Source of the DNA: Myxococcales bacterium
GTDB taxonomy: Bacteria; Myxococcota_A; Polyangia; Polyangiales; Polyangiaceae
Assembly (NCBI GenBank): GCA_013297655.1
Contig: JAAFHV010000026.1
Span: 1-56,376 of the forward strand
DNA: 56,376 nt
Direction of reading: 5' to 3'
Every line of letters begins with the position of its first letter. The first letter of the stretch is position 1. Of the stretch, positions 1 through 8,163 are shown piece after piece. A program made the translations under genes and the position numbers. A model generated the notes under the pieces. It saw nothing but the letters and a program-made list of their open reading frames with translations. It was not told where the DNA came from and ran no database searches.

Positions 1-17
1 CAATGAGGAAGACCGCA

Positions 18-245
18 ATGAAACGAGCGCTCGGACTTTTGGCCCTCGTCACGTTCGTCGGCGCCTTCACGGCCTGCGTGTTCGACTCCGGCGGCGACTA
101 CAAAGGCGGCGGTCGCAATCCTCCCGTGAAAAAGGAGGACGACGAGAACCCGACGCCGACGCCGACGCCGACGCCAACACCGACGCCAACACCGACGCCA
201 ACACCGACGCCGACGGCACCACCGGTCGACGCAGCGACAGGCTGA
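18..245 (+). CDS. Small lipoprotein with Pro-Thr repeat tail
   Basis: A 75-residue predicted lipoprotein of unknown function. A basic start (MKR) and hydrophobic stretch lead to a lipobox ending FTAC, so Cys20 is the likely lipidated residue. The remainder is a short charged segment (KKEDDE) followed by about ten Pro-Thr dipeptides and a short tail. The dipeptides come from a GC-rich hexamer/dodecamer repeat near 150-222 that could vary in copy number by slippage. ATG at 18 was chosen over ATG at 3 because GAGGAAG at 6-12 is a well-placed ribosome binding site for it. Extended Pro-Thr tails usually act as spacers, so it may be a surface tether. Its upstream context lies outside the window. 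Confidence 0.7.
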   Translation: MKRALGLLALVTFVGAFTACVFDSGGDYKGGGRNPPVKKEDDENPTPTPTPTPTPTPTPTPTPTPTAPPVDAATG

Positions 246-529
246 GAGCGTCGCGAGCGCGCTGAGAGCGCCGAAGAGCCGAGCGCCCGCGCGTGAGCCG
301 GCCGCTCGGAACGTTCATCCGCGACCTCGCGCTCGAGGTGTGCGCGCCGATCCGTCGTCGCCGCGCCGCGCCGCGCTGCCCGTTGGCGAGGTGACGGGAC
401 GATTGCCCCACCCGGCCGGGTGCCCTACGTTGCGCGCCCGACAGGAGCACGATCGGTCGTAAGCATTGGGCGCGCCTTCGACGCTCGACGCTCGACGCTC
501 GACGCTCGACGTTCGCGAGGAGACAAGAC
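246..529. other. Intergenic region before fabD with a 7-bp tandem repeat
   Basis: No gene is supported here. The notable element is five adjacent copies of a GACGCTC heptamer at 480-514 (the last one is GACGTTC), ending directly before the fabD ribosome binding site GAGGAG at 517-522. The heptamer array may influence fabD expression or be neutral slippage DNA. No convincing promoter or terminator was identified. Confidence 0.5.
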
Positions 530-1483
530 GTGAAGGTTGCGTGGCTTTTCCCCGGTCAAGGGGCTCAATCCGTCGGCATGGGTCAGAAGCTTTTTGCGTC
601 GTCGAAGGCGGCGCGCGCCGTGTTCGAGGCGGCCGATCGCGCCCTCGGCGAGCCGCTGTCGGCGATGATCTTCGAGGGCCCGGAAGACGCGCTCACCCGC
701 ACCGCGAACGCGCAGCCGGCGATCGTGACGACCAGCATCGCGGTGCTCGAGGCCGTGCGCGAGCGCTTCCCCGCGCTGCCCGCGCCTTCGTTCGCGGCCG
801 GCCATTCCCTCGGGGAGTACTCCGCGCTCGTCGCCGCGAAGGCGCTCTCGTTCGACGACGCGGTTCGTCTGGTGCGGGCGCGCGGCCGCGCGATGCAAGA
901 GGCCGTTCCGGAAGGCGTCGGCGCGATGGCGGCGATCATGGGCCTCGACGGCGCGGTGCTCCGAACGATCTGCGCGAAGGCCGCGGAGGAGACCGGCGAG
1001 GTCGTCTCGTGCGCGAACTTCAACGCCCCCGGACAGGTCGTCATCGCCGGCACCCAAAAGGCGGTCGCGCGCGCGTCGGAGCTGGCTTCGGCCGAAAAGG
1101 GAAAGGCGATCCCGCTCAAGGTGAGCGCCCCGTTTCATTGCGCGCTCATGGCCCCCGCCGCGAAGGCGGTCGCGACGGAGCTCTCCGCCGTCAACGTCGG
1201 CGACTTCGTGTTTCCCGTCGTCGCGAACGTGGACGCCGAGCCGAACGTCTCCAAGGAGCGCGTGAAGGAGCTCCTCGTCGCGCAGGTCGATGGCGCCGTC
1301 CTGTGGGAGCAAGCGGTGCTCCGCATGAAGGCCGAGGGCGTCACCCACGCGCTCGAGCTCGGACCGGGCAAGGTGCTCGCGGGCCTCGTCAAGCGGATCG
1401 CGAAAGACGTGAAGGTGCTCAGCGTGGGCGATCCCGAGAGCCTCGAGAGCGTCGGCGCCTTCCTCGAGATCCCCGCGCCCTAA
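530..1483 (+). CDS. fabD: Malonyl-CoA:ACP transacylase
   Basis: FabD moves malonyl groups from CoA to acyl carrier protein in the cytoplasm, providing the extender for type II fatty-acid synthesis. The 317-residue length is normal for the family. The N-terminal LFPGQGAQ motif, the nucleophile elbow GHSLGE with Ser93, and the catalytic His in APFHCALM (about residue 203) are all present. Translation starts at GTG 530, seven bases after GAGGAG. It opens a same-strand run with fabG, acpP and fabF, so the enzymes for one elongation pathway are encoded together; plsX and fabH, often found upstream, are not seen. The assignment is secure. Confidence 0.97.
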   Translation: MKVAWLFPGQGAQSVGMGQKLFASSKAARAVFEAADRALGEPLSAMIFEGPEDALTRTANAQPAIVTTSIAVLEAVRERFPALPAPSFAAGHSLGEYSALVAAKALSFDDAVRLVRARGRAMQEAVPEGVGAMAAIMGLDGAVLRTICAKAAEETGEVVSCANFNAPGQVVIAGTQKAVARASELASAEKGKAIPLKVSAPFHCALMAPAAKAVATELSAVNVGDFVFPVVANVDAEPNVSKERVKELLVAQVDGAVLWEQAVLRMKAEGVTHALELGPGKVLAGLVKRIAKDVKVLSVGDPESLESVGAFLEIPAP

Positions 1484-1589
1484 TCCGTCGCCGCGCTCGC
1501 CGTAGGCAGCTACGCCGCGCGCGGCCGTGATCTCGCGCTCTCCCGCGCGCCGCTTCGGCCGGCTCGCCTGTAACCTAAGGAAAAGACAC

Positions 1590-2336
1590 ATGTTTCGACT
1601 CGACGGCAAAGTGGCAATCGTGACCGGTGGCTCGCGTGGGATCGGTCGCGCCTGCGCCGAGGCGCTCGCTGCGCAAGGGGCTCACGTGGTGGTGAACTAC
1701 GTGAAGGGTGAGGCGGCGGCCAAAGAGGTCGCCGAGGGCATCGTCGCGCGCGGCGGCAAGGCCGAGATCGCGGCGTTCGACGTGGGCGACACCCCCGCGA
1801 CCGAGAAGGCGATCGACGAAATCGCGAAGCGCCTCGGCCGCCTCGACATCTTCGTCGCGAACGCCGGCATCGCGATCGACGGGCTCCTCCTCCGCGTGAA
1901 AGAGGAGGACATCGATCGCCAGCTCAACGTCAACGTGAAGGGCGCGATCGCCTGCGCGAAGGCCTCCACGAAGGTCATGATGCGCGCGAAGGTGGGCCGG
2001 ATCATCTTCGTGTCGAGCGTCATCGGCGAGATGGGCAACGTGGGGCAGACGGCCTACGCGGCGACAAAAGCGGCGCTCCTCGGGATCACGAAGTCGGTCG
2101 CGCGCGAGTTTGCCTCCCGCAACATCACCGTCAACGCGATCACGCCCGGCTTCATCGAGACCGACATGACCCACGGCATGAACGACGCGATGAAGGAGCA
2201 GATCCTCAAGGCGATCCCGCTCGGCCGCATCGGCGGCGCGAAGGACGTGGCGTCCGCCTGCGTGTATCTCGCGAGCGACGAGGCCGCGTACATGACGGGG
2301 CAGGTCCTCCGCGTGAACGGCGGCATGTACGTCTGA
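1590..2336 (+). CDS. fabG: 3-oxoacyl-ACP reductase
   Basis: NADPH-dependent reductase of beta-ketoacyl-ACP, the first reduction of each fatty-acid elongation cycle. The 248 residues form one short-chain dehydrogenase domain: the cofactor glycine motif TGGSRGIG near the N-terminus, NAG near residue 90, catalytic Ser about 143, and the YxxxK pair Tyr156/Lys160 (YAATK). The C-terminal TGQVLRVNGGMYV is typical of FabG. An in-frame extension to 1527 exists, but ATG 1590 follows CTAAGGA at a good distance and gives the usual family length. It lies about 105 bp after fabD. Genomes often hold several FabG-like proteins; placement between fabD and acpP supports the housekeeping role. Confidence 0.96.
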   Translation: MFRLDGKVAIVTGGSRGIGRACAEALAAQGAHVVVNYVKGEAAAKEVAEGIVARGGKAEIAAFDVGDTPATEKAIDEIAKRLGRLDIFVANAGIAIDGLLLRVKEEDIDRQLNVNVKGAIACAKASTKVMMRAKVGRIIFVSSVIGEMGNVGQTAYAATKAALLGITKSVAREFASRNITVNAITPGFIETDMTHGMNDAMKEQILKAIPLGRIGGAKDVASACVYLASDEAAYMTGQVLRVNGGMYV

Positions 2337-2500
2337 CGAAACGATCGAGGGGGGAAAACAAGCCCTCCGCGACCCATTTTTTCCCGCTGCAAACGCGCGT
2401 TCGATTCGCTGACGCACGCCGACGACCCGCGTAGGGCAGGTTGCAGCCGATCTCACAAAAAACGAGGCTTCCCACGGGGCCAAATTGAGGTAGAACGCGC

Positions 2501-2522
2501 CTCGTCCCCGGTCGGGGACGAG
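2501..2522. terminator. Perfect 10-bp hairpin between fabG and acpP
   Basis: CTCGTCCCCG and CGGGGACGAG form a perfect inverted repeat with almost no loop, 164 bases after the fabG stop and 60 bases before acpP. There is no U-run after it, so it may be a transcript-stabilising or pausing structure in the acpP leader rather than a classical terminator. acpP is often expressed far above its neighbours, which would fit a processing or stability element. The function is inferred from position only. Confidence 0.45.
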
Positions 2523-2581
2523 CATGGTCCTCGCGAGTCGCGAAGGCCGTCATCCAGCAGATCGCACCCCGAGGGCATGCA

Positions 2582-2824
2582 ATGGCTCAGGACATTCCCA
2601 GCGAAGTCAAGCGCATCATCAAAGAGCAGCTCGACGTCGACGACAAGGACATCAAGCCCGAATCGACGTTCATCGAAGATCTCGGCGCAGACTCGCTCGG
2701 CCTCGTGGAGCTCGTGCTCGCGTTCGAAGAGGCTTTCGAGATCGACATCCCGGACGAGCACACGGAGAAGATCCGCACCGTGCAGGATGCGATCGACTAC
2801 ATCGAGACGCACTCGAAGAAGTAA
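2582..2824 (+). CDS. acpP: Acyl carrier protein
   Basis: An 80-residue carrier that holds growing acyl chains on a phosphopantetheine arm for fatty-acid synthesis. The diagnostic [12 protein letters not shown] motif is present with Ser38 as the attachment serine. The protein is strongly acidic and helical ([19 protein letters not shown]), as expected. It sits between fabG and fabF, the classic order. Residue Gly after DSL instead of the more common Asp/Thr is a minor variation. The protein is unlikely to be a polyketide carrier because its whole context is primary fatty-acid synthesis. Confidence 0.97.
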   Translation: MAQDIPSEVKRIIKEQLDVDDKDIKPESTFIEDLGADSLGLVELVLAFEEAFEIDIPDEHTEKIRTVQDAIDYIETHSKK

Positions 2825-2969
2825 GGCTCGTTCCGGCCGCGCGACGCTTGCCAGCGCGAGCGAGCGCGTGCGTTGGAACGAAACGCGGAGGGCGCACCGT
2901 CGGAAATTCTCCGCGTGCGTCCTTCGTTGTTTTCGCGACGATCCCTAGCGTTTGATCGAGGTTCTTCTC

Positions 2970-4229
2970 ATGAGCAGCAACCACCGCGTGGTCATCACGG
3001 GCATCGGCCTCGTCACTCCCGTCGGCATCGGCACCGAGCCCTCGTGGAACGCGCTCCTCGCCGGCGAGAGCGGCGCGGGTCTCATCACCCAGTTCGACAC
3101 CGAGAAGTTCCGCGTCAAGATCGCGGCGGAGGTCAAAAACTGGGATCCGGTGGGCCTCGGCTTCATCGAGCGCAAGAAGCTCAAAGAGATGGACCGCTTC
3201 ATCGAGTTCGCCCTCGGCGCCGCGAACCTCGCCATCAAGGACGCAGGGCTCGAGCTCACCCCCGAAGAGCGCGACCGCACCGGTTGTTTCATCGGCGTTG
3301 GCCTCGGTGGCTTGCAAACCCTCGAAAAGGCGAAACAAACCGTCCTCGAGAAGGGCCCTGGGCGCCTCAGCCCCTACAGCATTCCCGGCATCATCGCGAA
3401 CCTCGCGGCGGGCCACATCACGATGGTGCACGGCCTCCGCGGCCCCAGCATGGCGACCACGAGCGCGTGCTCCAGCGGCGCGCACGCCATCGGCGAGGCC
3501 GTCGAGTGGATCCGTCGCGGTCGCGCCCCGGTCATGGTCGTCGGCGGCGCCGAGGGCACCGTCACCCCGGTCGGCATCGGCGGCTTCGAGGCCATGTTCG
3601 CGCTCTCCAAGCGGAACGACGATCCGAAGGGCGCGAGCCGCCCGTTCGACAAGGACCGCGACGGCTTCCTCTGCGGCGAGGGCTCCGGCGTGCTCATCCT
3701 GGAGAGCCTCGAGCGCGCGACCAAGCGCGGCGCGCGCATTTACGCCGAGGTCACGGGTTACGGCGCGACGAGCGACGCCTACCACCTCACCGCGATCGCC
3801 CCTGGCGGCGAAGGCGCCGTTCGTTCGATGCGGATGGCCCTCGAGGACGCGAGCGTGTCCCCGAGCGACGTCGACTACGTGAACGCGCACGGCACCTCCA
3901 CGCCCATCGGCGACATCGCCGAGTCGCAGGCGATCGGCACCGCGTTCGGCAGCCACGCGACCGACAAGAAGCTCTGGGTGAGCTCCACCAAGTCGATGAT
4001 CGGTCACCTCCTCGGCGCCGCCGGCGCGGTCGAGAGCGCGATTTGTGCGCTCGCGATCCACCATGGTCGCGTCCCGCCGACGATCAACCTCCGCAACCAA
4101 GATCCGGAGTGCAAGCTCGACTACGTGCCGAACGAGGCCCGCGAGCGCCCGATCAAGCACGCGGTGAACAACTCCTTCGGCTTCGGCGGCACGAACTGCT
4201 CGCTCGTCTTCTCGCGGTACGAGGGCTGA
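2970..4229 (+). CDS. fabF: Beta-ketoacyl-ACP synthase II
   Basis: Condensing enzyme that elongates acyl-ACP with malonyl-ACP, releasing CO2. The 419-residue protein has the complete KAS II triad: Cys167 in TSACSSGAHA, His307 in NAHGTSTPIGD, and His346 in IGHLLGAAGAVE. It ends with the usual NNSFGFGGTN motif. ATG 2970 was chosen; a TTG at 2952 would only add MIEVLL. It lies about 145 bp after acpP, and rpiB starts two bases after its stop, so the two are translationally linked. Assignment to FabF rather than FabB rests on overall motif pattern and context. Confidence 0.95.
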   Translation: MSSNHRVVITGIGLVTPVGIGTEPSWNALLAGESGAGLITQFDTEKFRVKIAAEVKNWDPVGLGFIERKKLKEMDRFIEFALGAANLAIKDAGLELTPEERDRTGCFIGVGLGGLQTLEKAKQTVLEKGPGRLSPYSIPGIIANLAAGHITMVHGLRGPSMATTSACSSGAHAIGEAVEWIRRGRAPVMVVGGAEGTVTPVGIGGFEAMFALSKRNDDPKGASRPFDKDRDGFLCGEGSGVLILESLERATKRGARIYAEVTGYGATSDAYHLTAIAPGGEGAVRSMRMALEDASVSPSDVDYVNAHGTSTPIGDIAESQAIGTAFGSHATDKKLWVSSTKSMIGHLLGAAGAVESAICALAIHHGRVPPTINLRNQDPECKLDYVPNEARERPIKHAVNNSFGFGGTNCSLVFSRYEG

Positions 4230-4230
4230 A

Positions 4231-4674
4231 ATGAGCAAAGAGATCCTCGGCCTCGGGGCCGACCACGGCGGGTTCCGCCTCAAGAATTCCATCAAGGCCG
4301 AGCTCGTCGCGCGGGGCTTCGAGGTCGTCGACCTCGGCACGAACGACGAGGCCTCCGTCGACTACCCGGACTACGCCCACAAGGCGGCGGAGGGCATCTT
4401 GGCGGGCACGTTCCAGCGCGCGATCCTCGTGTGCGGGAGCGGGGTTGGGATGGCGATCTCCGCCAACCGCCACGGCGGGATTCGTGCGGTAAATTGCTCC
4501 GACACGTACACCGCCAAGATGAGCCGCTCCCACAACGGCACGAACGTGCTCACCCTCGGCGAGCGCGTGGTCGGGCCCAGCCTCGCATGGGACATCGTCG
4601 AGATTTGGCTCGCCACCGAGGCGTCCACCGATCCGCGTCACACCCGGCGCGTCGGCAAGATCGAGCCCGGCTGA
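4231..4674 (+). CDS. rpiB: Ribose-5-phosphate isomerase B
   Basis: Interconverts ribose 5-phosphate and ribulose 5-phosphate in the pentose phosphate pathway. The 147-residue length, N-terminal GADHGGFRLK motif, DYPDYA segment and active-site Cys68 in LVCGSGVGMAISANR are the standard RpiB/LacAB features. Start ATG 4231 lies one base after the fabF stop, suggesting translational coupling with fabF. Ribulose 5-phosphate is a riboflavin precursor, so linkage with ribD two genes downstream is metabolically sensible. LacA/LacB-type isomerases are related, but no lactose genes are nearby. Confidence 0.94.
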   Translation: MSKEILGLGADHGGFRLKNSIKAELVARGFEVVDLGTNDEASVDYPDYAHKAAEGILAGTFQRAILVCGSGVGMAISANRHGGIRAVNCSDTYTAKMSRSHNGTNVLTLGERVVGPSLAWDIVEIWLATEASTDPRHTRRVGKIEPG

Positions 4675-4830
4675 GGCTCGCGCCCCTCCGAGCGCCGTGA
4701 GGTCGTCCCGTGCGACGTGCGAAAACCCCCGCTTCGTGGTACTCCCGGCACGTACCGTGAGACACCGAAGAGCGCCCCTCGAGGGCCACGCTTCTCGTGC
4801 CCTACTTCGCACGCGCAGAGGTTATTTCCC

Positions 4831-5316
4831 GTGAAATGCCCCTTTTGCGCGAACGCCGAGAGCAAGGTGACGGACACCCGCGCCTCCGCCCAAGGCGACG
4901 TCATCCGGCGTCGACGCGAGTGCGAGGCCTGCGTGCGCAGGTTCACCACGTACGAGCGTGTCGAGGAGGTGCTCCCCCTCGTCATCAAAAAAGACGGCAG
5001 GCGCGAAGCTTTCGATCGGCAAAAGTTGCTCGGTGGGCTCCGCCGCGCGTGCGAGAAGCGCCCCGTCTCACTCGAGGCGCTCGAGTCCACGATCGACGCT
5101 ATCGAGCGCGAGCTCATGGACTCGGGCGAAAAAGAGATCTCGTCGCGCGCGCTCGGCGAGACGGTCATGCGTCGCCTGCGTGCCCTCGACACCATCGCGT
5201 ACGTCCGTTTTGCCAGTGTTTACAGGCAGTTTCGTGACATCGACGAGTTCCGCGCCGAGCTAGAAACGCTCGCCGCCGAGCCGAAAGCGGGCCCCCCGCA
5301 GGAGAACGTTCGGTGA
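4831..5316 (+). CDS. nrdR: Transcriptional repressor NrdR
   Basis: NrdR binds ATP/dATP and represses ribonucleotide reductase operons. The 161-residue protein has the N-terminal zinc ribbon (Cys3-Cys6 and Cys31-Cys34), then the ATP-cone domain beginning about residue 49 (VIKKDGRREAFDRQKL) and the conserved YVRFASVYRQF segment near the end. The start is GTG 4831, which makes MKCPFC the N-terminus as in the family; longer reading frames from 4717 are not supported. Its stop overlaps the ribD start by four bases (GTGA), so nrdR and ribD are co-translated. This nrdR-ribD neighbourhood is widespread in bacteria. Confidence 0.96.
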   Translation: MKCPFCANAESKVTDTRASAQGDVIRRRRECEACVRRFTTYERVEEVLPLVIKKDGRREAFDRQKLLGGLRRACEKRPVSLEALESTIDAIERELMDSGEKEISSRALGETVMRRLRALDTIAYVRFASVYRQFRDIDEFRAELETLAAEPKAGPPQENVR

Positions 5317-6425
5317 CGATCTCTGCTCCGACCGACGAGACGTTCATGGCCCTCGCGCTGCTCGAAGGGCAGTCGGGTCGGCCCTCGCCTAGCCCGCACT
5401 CCGCCGCCGTCCTCGTGAAGGACGGTCAAGTGCTCGCAAAGGCGCACCACACCCGCGCGACCGAAGAGCACCCCGAGCTCGTCGTCCTGGCGCGCGCGGG
5501 CGAGCTGGCGAAGGGCGCCACCCTCTACGTCACCCTCGAGCCCTGCCACCGCGCCGGAAAGGGGAACCCGTGCGTCGCCGCGATCGTGGCCGCGGGCGTC
5601 GGCCGTGTGGTCGTCGGCACGCGCGACCCCGGCCCCGAGCGAGGCGGCGGGGTCGAGGCCCTCCGGAAGGCCGGGATCGACGTCACGGAGAACGTTCACC
5701 AAGCCGCGGCCGCCGCGCTCATCGCCCCGTGGACGAAGCAGGTCACGCTCGGGCTCCCCTACGTCTCGCTGAAGCTCGCGCTCTCGCTCGACGGCCGCAT
5801 CGCGACCCGCAGCGGGATGAGCAAGTGGGTCACCGGCCCCGAGGCGCGCGCCAAGGTGCACGCCCTCCGCTCCGTGCACGACGCGGTCGCGGTGGGCATC
5901 GGCACCGCCGTGGCCGACGATCCGCGCCTTACGGTGCGCGACAGCCCAGGCACGAGCCCGGTCCGGGTGGTCTTCGACACGAACCTCCGCCTCCCGCACG
6001 GCAGCCTCCTCGTGCAGTCGGCGCAAGAGATCCCGCTCGTGCTTCTCTGCTCGAACGAGGCCTCCCCCAAGGCCGAAGCGGCGCTCACCGCGGCGGGCGC
6101 GGTCGTGCTCCGTGCACCCGAGTCGACCGAGGGCCGCATCGACGTGGAGAGCGCGCTGCGCCTGCTCGCCGAGCGCGGGATCGTCACGCTGATGGTCGAG
6201 GGCGGCGCAGAGCTCGCGGGGAGCTTCCTCGCCGGTCGCTTGGCCGACGAGCTCCACGCGTTCCTTGCCCCTACGCTGTTCGGGCCTCGCGGGCGCCCCG
6301 GCGCGGTCGACTGGAAAGGCCCCGAGACACCCCAGCACGCGCCTCGAATCTCCACGCCAGCGTGGGAATGCTGCGGCGACGACGCTTACGTCCACGGGCC
6401 GATCGCGTACCCCGACGAAGACTGA
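5313..6425 (+). CDS. ribD: Bifunctional riboflavin deaminase/reductase
   Basis: Catalyses the second and third steps of riboflavin synthesis: deamination of the pyrimidine intermediate, then NADPH reduction of the ribosyl side chain. The 370 residues divide into an N-terminal zinc deaminase (about 1-140) and a C-terminal reductase (about 145-365). Zinc ligands appear as HPE (EEHPELVVL) and the PC-x8-C pair in TLEPCHRAGKGNPC. The common HAE is HPE here, keeping the His and Glu. Reductase motifs include LKLALSLDGRIAT, VTGPEARAKVH and EGGAELAGSFL. It starts at GTG 5313, overlapping nrdR. No ribE, ribAB or ribH follows, so the pathway is split. Confidence 0.94.
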   Translation: MTISAPTDETFMALALLEGQSGRPSPSPHSAAVLVKDGQVLAKAHHTRATEEHPELVVLARAGELAKGATLYVTLEPCHRAGKGNPCVAAIVAAGVGRVVVGTRDPGPERGGGVEALRKAGIDVTENVHQAAAAALIAPWTKQVTLGLPYVSLKLALSLDGRIATRSGMSKWVTGPEARAKVHALRSVHDAVAVGIGTAVADDPRLTVRDSPGTSPVRVVFDTNLRLPHGSLLVQSAQEIPLVLLCSNEASPKAEAALTAAGAVVLRAPESTEGRIDVESALRLLAERGIVTLMVEGGAELAGSFLAGRLADELHAFLAPTLFGPRGRPGAVDWKGPETPQHAPRISTPAWECCGDDAYVHGPIAYPDED

Positions 6426-6537
6426 TCGCCGTCCGCAGCTCGCAGCACGCGCGTCGCAGCTCGGGCCAACGACACGGCGCCGTCCCGCTCACGCTCGACG
6501 CCGAGAGCCTGCGCGTCGTAACGTGGGCGTTCATCCA

Positions 6538-7284
6538 TTGGCCTCGAAGCGAACATCCACGCCCCGCGCGCCCGGTCCGCTCCTCGCGCAGATGTGGGGC
6601 GAGCGCGACGCGAAGGCGCGCGGACCGAAGCCGGGCCTCACCCTCGAGGCGATCCTCTCCGCGGCGGTCACGCTCGCCGATCGCGAGGGGCTCCCCTCGC
6701 TTTCGATGCAGCGGCTCTCGAGCGAGCTCGGGTTCTCGACGATGGCCCTCTACCGCTACGTCGAACGTAAAGACGATCTCCTCGATCTGATGCTCGACCA
6801 CGTGATGGCGGCACCACCGACGAGCCACGTTGGAAATTGGCGCGCCGCGCTCGAACAGTGGGCGCTCGCGGAGTGGACCCTGCTCCGCACGCACCCGTGG
6901 GTGCTCGAGCTCGTGTCGAACCGCGGGATCGTAGGACCGAATCGGATGGCTTGGCTCGCGGCGGCCTTCGCGGCGATGACACCGGCGGGCCTCACGACCG
7001 AGGAGGTCCTCCAGACCGTCATGGCCATCGACCGGTACGTGCGCGGCACCGCGCGCGATGCCCTCGTGCCCACGGACGACAACCGGCCCAACGAGGCCTG
7101 GTGGGCCGAGCACGGTCCGTTCGTGGGCGGTCGCTTCCCCACCCTCGCCGCCGGGCTGGCCACGCTCGCGACCCGCATCGAGGAGCCCGAAACCGAGCTC
7201 GCTTTCGGTCTCGCGCTCATCCTCGACGGCATCGAGTCGCAGCTCGCCCGGAAGGCGATCGCCCCCACCCGAACCCACGAGTGA
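6538..7284 (+). CDS. TetR/AcrR-family transcriptional regulator
   Basis: A DNA-binding repressor of the TetR family. After a flexible N-terminus come MWGERDAKARGPKPGLT, then a helix-turn-helix (LSMQRLSSELGFSTMALYRYVERKDDLLDLML), then a helical ligand-binding domain with many Trp residues. RGPKPGL followed by this HTH resembles regulators of efflux or degradation genes in actinobacteria and myxobacteria. The start is uncertain: TTG 6538 is preceded by GTGGG, while ATG 6592 would begin at MWGERD. No transporter or enzyme is adjacent. A palindrome at 7372-7403, downstream on the same strand, is the only nearby candidate operator. Confidence 0.85.
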   Translation: MASKRTSTPRAPGPLLAQMWGERDAKARGPKPGLTLEAILSAAVTLADREGLPSLSMQRLSSELGFSTMALYRYVERKDDLLDLMLDHVMAAPPTSHVGNWRAALEQWALAEWTLLRTHPWVLELVSNRGIVGPNRMAWLAAAFAAMTPAGLTTEEVLQTVMAIDRYVRGTARDALVPTDDNRPNEAWWAEHGPFVGGRFPTLAAGLATLATRIEEPETELAFGLALILDGIESQLARKAIAPTRTHE

Positions 7285-7358
7285 GCACGGCCGCTCGAGG
7301 CGTAAGCCATCAAAACAGCTTATGTTTCAAGCGCGAGCGGTCTACCGTCGCGGCCGCC

Positions 7359-7403
7359 TTGACTTAATCGCGTACACCATACACAGTATCGTGTATGTCG
7401 TAC
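7359..7403 (+). promoter_or_regulatory. Promoter-like TTGACT with overlapping long palindrome
   Basis: TTGACT at 7359-7364 resembles a -35 box. It is followed by an imperfect inverted repeat at 7372-7403 whose arms are GTAC-N2-CATACAC and GTGTATG-N2-GTAC, separated by AGTATC. Alternating GTAC/GTGTA palindromes are common TetR-family operators. The right arm includes the ATG (7395) of the next small gene, so a bound repressor would block both promoter and start. No clean -10 box at 17-bp spacing is visible. That the regulator is the TetR protein encoded just upstream is inference. Confidence 0.55.
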
Positions 7404-7667
7404 ACAGAACCGGTCTCGGGCGTCTTCGTTCGGCCCGGCGAGCGGCGCGCGCAGGCTCGTCACCTCCGCCTCGTGCCGGCCCGCCCGCGGGCGCGCACGG
7501 AGACGCGGGCAAGGGTGCTCGCGGCGCTTCACGGGGCGACCCGCGTAGGCACGCTCCGCGACCGCGCGTGGGAGCTCTCCGTGCCGTACTCCACGCTGCG
7601 GCGGTGGGTGGCCCGTGACCCCGCGCTCGTCGCGCGGATCTCGAGCGAGCGTCGCGCGAAACGGTGA
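7395..7667 (+). CDS. Small basic protein, possible helix-turn-helix
   Basis: A 90-residue, very Arg-rich protein I do not recognise. The C-terminal half (ETRARVLAALHGATRVGTL, then RAWELSVPYSTLRRWVARDP) reads like a helix-turn-helix: a helix, a turn, then a recognition-type helix with STLRRW. The start ATG lies inside the right arm of the palindrome at 7372-7403, so the mRNA would be nearly leaderless from the TTGACT promoter or be strongly operator-controlled. No ribosome binding site is visible. Given the high GC, a spurious reading frame is possible; the palindrome placement and HTH-like pattern favour a real gene. It may be a DNA-binding partner of the TetR gene. Confidence 0.45.
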   Translation: MSYTEPVSGVFVRPGERRAQARHLRLVPARPRARTETRARVLAALHGATRVGTLRDRAWELSVPYSTLRRWVARDPALVARISSERRAKR

Positions 7668-7734
7668 GCTCCGGCGGCGCCTCGAGGTCGAAACCGCGGG
7701 CGGCATCGGCGCAGTGGAGTGCTAAGTAGGCCTC

Positions 7735-8067
7735 ATGACCCACGGCTCCCAACGCGCTCGAGCCGCGCTCGCGATCGGCTTCGTCGCTGCATTCGCGACG
7801 ACCGGCTGCGGCGGCAAGGCGAGCAAACAGGACTGCGAGCAGATGCTCGACAAGTACCTCGACATGGTCATGGCCGAGGAGCCCGACGCCGACAAGCTCC
7901 CCGCCGACCAAAAGAAGGCCGTGCGCGACATGAAGCGCGCCGTACGAAAGGCGGAGCCCTCCTACCAGAAGGTCTTTTCGCAGTGCGAGGCGGAGATCAC
8001 GAAGAAGGAGTACCGCTGCGCGATGGCAGCCGGGAACGCGAACGTGTGGGAGTCGTGCATCGATTGA
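7735..8067 (+). CDS. Small lipoprotein, lysine- and acid-rich
   Basis: A 110-residue predicted lipoprotein of unknown function. A signal peptide ends in the lipobox ATTGC, followed by GGKASKQDCEQ, so the mature protein is probably anchored by an N-terminal lipid. The mature part is helical and charged with four cysteines (two around CEQM and SQCEAEI, then YRCAMAA and ESCID) that could form disulfide bonds in the periplasm. Spacing of Cys residues in a helical bundle resembles many short myxobacterial lipoproteins. It converges with the M23 peptidase gene on the opposite strand. No function is assigned. Confidence 0.75.
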   Translation: MTHGSQRARAALAIGFVAAFATTGCGGKASKQDCEQMLDKYLDMVMAEEPDADKLPADQKKAVRDMKRAVRKAEPSYQKVFSQCEAEITKKEYRCAMAAGNANVWESCID

Positions 8068-8163
8068 GCGCGCGACGCGACGCGAGGTCGAGCACGTGCA
8101 CTCTGCACCGACCTTCGTGACGCGACGAGCGCTCGACGCGCGCGGCCGCGCGATCGCCCGAGG

